This document shows positions 37,128 to 46,886 of a stretch of 64,000 nt of DNA, one piece after another (positions within the stretch are counted from its first letter, which is position 1; the number at the start of each line of letters is the position of its first letter). Source of the stretch: Corydoras sp. C115 (taxonomy: Eukaryota; Chordata; Actinopteri; Siluriformes; Callichthyidae); the NCBI GenBank assembly GCA_019802505.1, contig JAFMOC010000395.1, positions 448,501 to 512,500 of the forward strand, in the 5' to 3' direction. The notes below the pieces were generated by a model. The model worked only from the letters and a program-made list of their open reading frames with translations. It made no database searches and was not told the DNA's origin. The translations under genes were made by a program, and so were the position numbers.

Positions 37128-40100
37128 CAAGCCAAAGCGACAGTGGCAAGAAAAAACTCCCCGTTATGTTGACATTTTAAGGAACCTTAGAAGGACCGAG
37201 ACTCAGAGGGGGACTCATCCTCCTTGAGCGGCCGGCAGCATCAACAGTCTGTCGGTCTGTCAGACTACCAAACTGTCTGTCTGTCCTTCTACCTGCTGGA
37301 CTACCAAACTGTCTGTCTGTCTGTCTATCCGTTGGACTACCAAACTATATAAATGTCTGTCTGTCTGTCTTTCGGTCTGTCAGTCTGCTGAACTACCAAA
37401 CTGTATAACTGTCTGTCTGTCAGTCTGCTGGACTACCAAACTATATAAATGTCTGTCTTTCGGTCTGTCTGTCAGTCTGCTGGACTACCAAAGTGTATAA
37501 CTGTCTGTCTCTCTATATGTTAGAATACCAAACTATATAAATGTCTGTCTGTCAGTCTGCTGGACTACCAAACTGTATAACTGTCTATCCGTTGGACTAC
37601 CAAACTATATAAATGTCTGTCTGTCTTTCGGTCTGTCAGTCTGCTGAACTACCAAACTGTATAACTGTCTGTCTGTCACTCTGCTGGACTACCAAACTAT
37701 ATAAATGTCTGTCTTTCGGTCTGTCTGTCAGTCTGCTGGACTACCAAAGTGTATAACTGTCTGTCTCTCTATCTGTTAGAATACCAAACTATATAAATGT
37801 CTGTCTGTCAGTCTGCTGGACTACCAAACTGTATAACTGTCTATCTGTTAGACTACCAAACTATATAAATGTCTGTCTTTCGGTCTTTCTGTCAGTTTGC
37901 TGAACTACCAAACTGTATAACTGTGTCTGTCTGCTGGACTACCAAACTGTCTGTCTGTCTATCTGTTAGACTACCAAACTATATAAATGTCTGTCTTCCG
38001 GTCTGTCTGTAAGTCTGCTGGACTACCAAAGTGTATAACTGTCTGTCTGTCTTTCGGCATGTCTGTCAGTCTGCTGGACTACCAAACTGTATAACTGTCA
38101 GTCTGCTGGACAGTGAAAGGAAGCTGCGCTCTCAAATGAAAGGCATGTCCACATGAAGAGAACACATCCATCAATCCATCCATCCCCAGGCTTCCCCTCA
38201 CCTGTGAGACAGACAGACAGACAGACAGAGAGACAGAGGAATTCTCTCACTCAGTCGGTGTGAGGACACTGATTCTGTTTTACGCCATGTGGCCGCGGCA
38301 GAGAACAGCAGTCGGAATGAGACGGACTCAGAGACACAACAAGCTCCGGTCTGGTTTTCTCCTCCGAGACTGAGACTTCTAAAAGGGCAACTTGCTGCTC
38401 AGTGAAACAATGCGTTAATTGTTCCTCTGGGCTCCACCATGCTGCGCTGCTGCCACGTCTCAGCCGCTGAATCATTAAATTACACCACGGTGAACGTGGA
38501 CCTTCAGTCAGACGAGGATGGAGATGTTGAGGAGAAGAGCAGTAACGTCTAAAGTAATACCGCGGTGAGACGCGAGTTATTCAAGTGGATGATACTGAAT
38601 TAAAGCACAGCTGCCTTTTGAGTCCAAATTACCTTGAATCCATGTTTTGAATTGTGGAAGGAAATCAGAGAACCCGGAGAAAGAACATGAGGAGAACATG
38701 GAATCTCCACCCAGACTGGGGTTCGAACCTGAACCCCCAGCGCTGAGAGGCGGACGTGCTAACCACCAAGCCACCGTGCCGCAAAGTCGTCCATTCGTTT
38801 ATTTTGTAAGACCCTGAGCTAATTAGGGTCACAGGAGGTGTTCAAGCCCATTCCATCAGCTCAGGAAACACCCCCTATGAACTCACATCTCCACTAGAGG
38901 GCACTCACACACCCGGAGCACATTTAGAATCTCCAATTTGATTTACATCGAAGGGCGTATGGGAAGGAAGTGGAGCCCCCAGTGGCACGTTCTCTAAGAT
39001 TTTATGTTTCCGCAGTGTGGCGAATTCAGTAAATACATTATAAATGTACATAATTATCTTCTCTATAGTTGAAACCCAATCAGAGTTTTTAATTAGAAGA
39101 CGTGGCGCCGCTGTGGCGCCGCTGTGCTGATCCACCAGTTTAGGTTCAGATGAGAAATGCAGACGGGGAGACAGTTGCGTCCGCAGCTGAAGCAAAACTC
39201 CAATCAATTGGATGCAGCGCATTTCGCCGGTCAAGGCTGAGCCACGGCTGAGCATCAAGAGAGTTCAAACAGTTACGGGCTTAATCTTCCTCAGCATGTG
39301 GCTGCCGCTTTTTTTAAGCTTTCATTTCATGCTCATCAGCTCGATGTGCGGACGTCAAAATCCAGGAATCTTAAGCTTCAAAAACGGAACCCAGGCATCA
39401 ATTCAGGGACTGTGATCCTGCAGCATCGCCCCTCGGATGTGTGTTTGACTTCAAAGCAACATTGATCAGCTGAACACTGATCAGCGGGCGGGGCGTGAAG
39501 AGGGGCGGAGCTGAGAACTGACCAACCAGCATGAGATCTGAACCCGAGAAGCTGTAAGGCTATCGTACCATGGTGGCACTGTCCAGGTCTCGGGTTAGAA
39601 CCCATCAATCCATCCATTATCTTCTGCTTAATCCTCTACTAGGGTCATGGGGGGAAGGTGGGGGTTCCCCATGCCCATCCAGGGGAGAACATTTCGGGCA
39701 CTGGGCAGATACACCCAGGACAGGACGCCAATCTATCACTGGACATACACTCACTCACACAGACACACTCGGAATGGAAGCGAGTTAGAAACCAAAGGGA
39801 GACATGGTCTGAAAGCAGAGGGACAGATGAAAGTGACGGAGAAAACGTTCGAGAGGAAAGATGAAAAGAAACAGTGTGTGGCGCCTCACTGCTCTGACCA
39901 TCACACAGCGCCGTGCACCTCAGACCCTCCGGGAATTTCTCTTTAATCAGCGCTCGTCCTTCTGCTCGCTCACATTTTACCTTTGAAGCCTAAAACCAGA
40001 GGCATGGAACTCACCCCCAGACCAGCACACTGCGGGGGTCTAAGTGCCTCAAACTGTCGGCCCGCTGCAGTCACAGCACACGGGGCGCTCTCTCTCTCTC

Positions 40101-40142
40101 ACACACACACACTCACACATACACACACATTAACACACACAC

Positions 40143-40187
<45 letters not shown>

Positions 40188-40214
40188 CACACACACACAC
40201 ACTAACACACACTA

Positions 40215-40245
<31 letters not shown>

Positions 40246-40481
40246 CACACACTAACACATACACACGCACTAACACACACGCACTAACACACACACACAC
40301 ACTCACACACACACACACACACACACTAACACACACACACACTAACAAACACACACACTAACAAACACACACACACTAACAAACACACACTAACACACAC
40401 ACACTAACACACACACACTAACACACACACACACACACTAAACACACACACACTAACACACACACACTAACACATACACTA

Positions 40482-40578
<97 letters not shown>

Positions 40579-40671
40579 CACACACACTAACACACACACT
40601 AACACACACACACACACACACTAACACACACACACTAACACATACACACTAACACATACACACACACACTC

Positions 40672-40710
<39 letters not shown>

Positions 40711-42011
40711 AGAAACAGATGGGATAATAAACACCACCCTTCATGACTTTTCAATTTCAGCACCATGGACAGCTTCAATATTTTACACTTTCCCTCAATT
40801 CAATTTAATTTTATTTGAGTTCTATAGTTTATTTTACCACCTAAAACTGTTCAAGGCAACGACGAGCAGCGTACGCAGAAATTCAAACCCCTCAGACCTT
40901 GAGTTTGAGTTCAACACAGAACAAGCAATAAAAAGAGATTTCTTATTTTTCTTAACTTTCCGAGGACTGATTCTGCAAAACCGAGTCTGTACACCACGAA
41001 ACATAAAAACTGTTTTTTTTTAAACCACATTTATATTGTGTTCAATTATTTATCCTAAATGAATTCTGCTTGTGAAGTATAAAGTTATAGAACAAAATGA
41101 GCAATTTATCCATAGAAAACAAAATTCATTAATTGCCACTAATTAGTTCATTCATTGGCGGCACGGTGGCTTAGTGGTTTAGCACGTTCTCCTCTCAGCA
41201 CTAGGGATTTCCGGTTCGAATCCCCATCTGGATGGAGTTTCCATGTTCTCCCGTGTCCACGTGGCTTTCCTCCGGGTTCTCCGGTTTCCTCCCACAGTCC
41301 AAAAACATGGATCAAGTCAATTGAGTTCTCCAAATTGCCCCATATAGAGTGTGTCTGTGTGTGTGTGTGTGTGCCCAGGGATGGATTGGCGCCCTGTCCT
41401 TGGTGTATCTGCCCAGCGCCCGAAACGTTCTCCCCGGGATGGGCATGGGGAACCCCCCCCCCACCGCGACCCGCGAGGATAAAGCGGAAGATAATGAATG
41501 AATGAATAATTAGTTCATTCATTGGTAAAATTTCATCTTAATCAGATAACGGGAAATGGGTGAAATAGCATTTGCAAACTTTTCACCAGACGCACAGACA
41601 CGCCGATGAAGCTAATATAGGGGTGCTAATACTAATCACCATCTGTCTGTGAAAACCTAAACTCATCTAACGTAATCTAATCTAATCTAATCTAATCTAA
41701 TCTAATCTAACAACAGCATTTAATTGGCTCGGCACCTCATCTCTGTACAATGACAGGTGAAGGTTAATACATTTGCATTAATGACACACTGACATCATGA
41801 CTTACGGAGGTCATGACATCACACAGCCCAGTTAAAGAACCTTAAAGCAGCTCGGTTCATAGTGCTTAACATTTAACCCCTTTGCTTTAAAGGCTTATAT
41901 TCACAGCTGCAGTACGAAGTGTATGTAGATGCTGCAGCTTCCAACATCGTTTAAAGCAAACATGTCACTCAGTGTGTGTCTCCCTGAACAGATGGGTTAA
42001 ATGTGGAGGAA

Positions 42012-42060
<49 letters not shown>

Positions 42061-43953
42061 GTAGGCAGAAAAGATCAGTGTATAACGTTTTATTATGGTG
42101 CAGAGAAAGCATATACACTATACTTTACACTATGTGTTCTCTAGGGGTGAGCTGCAATATTCGCTGATTCGACGATTCGATTCGGAGAACCGTAGTCGAC
42201 TATGAACCTCATAGGCGAATGTACCATTTTGACCACATGGGGGTGCCCATGGCTGCTGCTAAGCATTAGTTTTTACATGAAATGTCTTTGTTTTCGTTTT
42301 ATATATATATAGCCTTTTGTCAAATAAAATCATCCTAATTTCTGTTAATATTTTTTTTAAATGATTTGTGCGCTTTAACAATAGGCTACACATTAATAAA
42401 GCTCCCCCCAAACGGGGATCCCATTTACGGTGCTCTAGAAAAACAAGAAAAATATTTAAAAAAATATATTTTTTAAAAACCACACTTATAGCGCCATCTT
42501 GTGTTGAAATTTTAACTGATTCGACTATCAGTCGACTATAGGGAAAATCTGACGAATCAGATTCGACTATAAAAATCCTTAGTTGAAGACACCCCTAATG
42601 TTCTCCATTTACAGTAACATGGAGAACCTCATAGTCCAGGTGGCTGCACCGCTGAAACAGCCATCAGTGGGAGGAATCCGGAGAACCCGGAGGAAACCCA
42701 CGCGGACATGGGGAGAAGGTTGAACGTGCTAACCACTACCCTGCTGTGGCACCCGGAACTAATACATCCATTCATTATCTTCCGCTTTATCCTATATTAG
42801 GGTTGCGGCCCATCCAGGGGAGAACGTTTCGGTCGCTGGGCAGATAGAACCAGGACAGGGCGCCAATCCATCACTGGGCACACACTCACTCACACAGAAA
42901 CATACACACTCTATATGGGGCAATTTGGAGAACTCAATTGACCTTGATCCATGTTTTTGGACTGTGGGAGGAATCCGGAGAACCCGGAGGAAACCCACGC
43001 GGACACGGGGAGAACATGTACACTCCACCCAGATGGGGATTCGAACCGGGAATCCCTAGCGCTGAGAGGAGAACGTGCTAAACCACTAAGCCACTGTGCC
43101 ACCCTGATGTATTATGATATTCATTCATTATCTTCCACTTTTATCCTATTTTAGGGTTGCGGGGGGGTTCCCCATGCCCATCCAGGGGAGAACGTTTCGG
43201 GCGCTGGGCAGATAGACCCCGGACAGGGCGCCAACCTATCGCTGGGCAGACACTCACTCATACAGATACGCACGCATACACACTCTATATGGGGCAATTT
43301 GGAGAACTCAATTGACTTGATCTGTTTTTGGACTGTGGGAGGAAACCGGAGGACCCGGAGGAAACCCACGCGGACACGGGGAGCACATGTACACTCCACC
43401 CAGATGGGGATTCGAACCGGGAATCCCTAGCGCTGAGAGGAGAACATGCTGAACCACTAAGCCACCGTGCCGCCCCGATGTATTATGATGATATGATATA
43501 TTTTTATTTGCAGCTCATCTAACTCAGTAGCTTAATAAACCCCTGTTTTGAAGGTGGTGGAGTATTTTCGTGCCGCAGTCATCACAGCGTCCAACAGAGT
43601 CCCTTCAGACACGCGGCGCAGCTGAGCCTCAGTCTGGAGGCTAAATGGATCAGGCGTTAATTGTGGAAAAGCTGTTAATCGCATCCCGCTACACAAAGGG
43701 TTCAGAGCACACACCCTGCAGCACTTCCACGTGCGTGAAGACGGCTCTCCGCTCGGCCTTCGCTCGGTCAGTTTACGGACGCGCCCGGACAGACGGCCGT
43801 CCGTAACGCAGGACTGTAATTAATCACCCGGCCCCCGGCGGCTCAATTAATCCTGCGCTATATAATTCATTACTGAGCTCATAATGGAGCACAGCAGCAC
43901 AGGGCTTTGCTTTTATGGCTTAATTGATGGCAAATGTGGCCCAAGCCTCTCAC

Positions 43954-43992
<39 letters not shown>

Positions 43993-44166
43993 AGATACTC
44001 TGATACAGCTGTGTGTGGAGGGCAGCGGTGTGGTGGTCAGCACGTCCACCTCTCAGCGCTGGGGATCCAGGTTTGAATCCTGATCTGGGTGGAGTTTCCA
44101 TGTTCTCCCCGTGTCCACATGGGTTTACTCTGAGTTCTCCGGTTTCCTCCCACAGTTGCCCCTATA

Positions 44167-44199
<33 letters not shown>

Positions 44200-44734
44200 T
44201 GAATGTCCAGTAATAGATTGGTGTCCTGGGTGTATCTGCCCAGCGCCCAAAATGTCCTTTCTGGGTCGCCCCACAACTCTAAATATGATTTACAGGACAC
44301 ATGTCACAGAGGGGGCGGCACGGTGGCTTAGTGGTTGGCACATTCGCCTCTCAGCGCTAGGGATTCCCGGTTCGAATCCCCATCTGGGTGGAGTTTCCAT
44401 GTTCTTCCCGTGTCTGCGTGGGTTTCCTCCGGGTTCTCCGGTTTCCTCCCACAGTCCAAAAACAGGGATCAAGTCAATTGAATTCTCAAAAATTGCCCCA
44501 TATAGAGTGTGTCTGTGTGAGTGAGTGTGTGTGTGCCCAGCGATGGATTGGCGCCCTGTCCTGGGTGTATCTGCCCAGCGCCCGAGACGTTCTCTCCTGG
44601 ATGGGCATGAGGAACCCCACCGCGACCCTAATAGAGGATAAAGCGGGAGATAATGAATGAATGAATGAATGTCACAAAGGACAGGGTACCAATCCATCGC
44701 TCGGCACACACTCACTCACACAGATAGACAGACA

Positions 44735-44782
<48 letters not shown>

Positions 44783-46830
44783 GCAATTTTACATTGAATC
44801 CATGTTTTTGGACAGTGGGAGGAAACCCAACATGGACACAAACTCCACCCAGATTGGGATTGGAACCTGGGTCCCCAGCACAGAGAGACGGATGTCTCCA
44901 TGCTGCCCTTCTCAACCTCTTGGTCTCCTGCTGTGTGGTCCGTGGTCGACTCCAGAACACTTTGCCCTGTAACTCAGGGCAGGGCAGGGCAGGGCAGGGC
45001 AGGACGCCTGGTTTAACGGGACAGAGCTAAAACACGAGGCTTGGTTCTGGTCCTCTGTAATGCCACCGACGCAGATCCTGAGACGCTGTGAATGAGTGTT
45101 CCAGCTTCCAGCCTCTCGCCTTCTGCACACGTAAATGAGACCGCGGCGCCAAATCGGAGGCGTCGCTTTTAATAGCTGTGACAATAGAACGGCGTGAGAC
45201 AGACAGCCACGAGGATTCCAATAATCTGGGAGGAGAAACGGATTCCGTTCGCTCAGGCGAGGGGCAGCCACGCTTCCAATAACGCTGGCTCATGGAGCCG
45301 TGCGGCTCGGCGGGCAGCGGGGGGCAGCGGGGGGCGTCGCATCTAATCTGAGAGTGAGAGTCACGGGCTCGGGGAAATATATTCAGAGATTGGCTCAACG
45401 CTCGAGGAGACGAGCCGATGTGAGACGGACTTGTTAAGAAGAAAAAGAGGCAGCCGCGTCGAATCTGTTCTCACCTCTCTATCAGCAGAGGTGGAACCGC
45501 AAGACGCGAACAAAAGAGCTGTATAAATATCTTACTTCATTATTTGATTTGCCGCAGAGAGCTGGGCAAAAGTTTGAGGACAAGCAACTTAGAAAGGAGG
45601 TACGGAGTGAGAACGCTATTCCATCCATCCATTATCCTCTACTAGGGTCCCGGAGGGGGGGGGGGGGGGGTTCCCCATGCCCATCCAGGGGAGAACGTTT
45701 CGGGGGCTGACAGGGCACACATTGGGCACACACTCACTCACACAGACACACTCTATATGGGGCAATTTGGAGAAATCCACTGACCTTGATCCATGTTTTT
45801 GGACTGTGGGAGGAAACCGGAGAACCCGGAGGAAACCCACACAGACATGGGGAGAACATGGGAACTCCACCCAGATTGGGATTCGAATCGGGAATCCCTA
45901 GCGCTGAGAGGAGAACATGCTAAACCACTAAGCCGCAGTGCCGCCCGAGAACACGACTCATTTAGAACAAATACTATCTTGAGTTAAAGTGAAAATGAAG
46001 GTTCTAAAGGTTGATAGGGTCACTGTGGCGTAATGGTTAACACGTCAGCCTCTCAGTGTTGGGAATCGAGGTGTAGTCCCGATCAGGGTGTAGTTTGCAT
46101 GTTCTCCCTGTGTCTGTGTGGGTTTCTCCGGGTTCTCCGGTTTCCTCCCACAGTGCAAAAACATGGATTTAAGGTGAATTGACAGCCTAATTTTGTCCTA
46201 TATACTGTAGCCCTTTAGTAAGATCTCGGTGAGATGCCTCAGAGCACAGCATCTCCAGAGTGAAGGTAATGAGGAGGAAGCTGACTGACCCCAAACCTCG
46301 ACCCCATCAATCACACAGATAACGGACATGCTCTGACACCAGCGGTCACCTGTGTTTAAACTAAAAATCATCGACCGCTGCTTTTTCAACAAGGTTCTTT
46401 ATTAAACGGAACCGTATGATTATCGGGTTTAGTGATGGTCCTCACATCCAGACTTCAGAAATGCTCTTTCATGCTCATCACTGACAACCATGCAGATCAA
46501 AGACATGGCACCGCCGTGATGCTGCAGACAGGTTGTGTGATGTTAACAAGCCAGAATATGTGTGTAGATCTGTGTGTGTGTGTGTGTGTGTGTGTGTGGT
46601 GTGGGGGGGGCAGGTGTGTGTATAAACCAAGGCAAAGTATTACAGCATCAGAGTTCACACTGGCAACCAAACATATAGTTTCCATCAGAAAGCAAAAAAC
46701 TCGTATAAAATATATCTCTCATATTTCATGTCTTTACGATCAAAAACGTACGATATGAAAAAGATGTTGTGACGACACGTCATGTTCAGATGTTAAAACA
46801 TATTACAGTAAAAAAAAAAATTCTCAAAAG

Positions 46831-46886
<56 letters not shown>

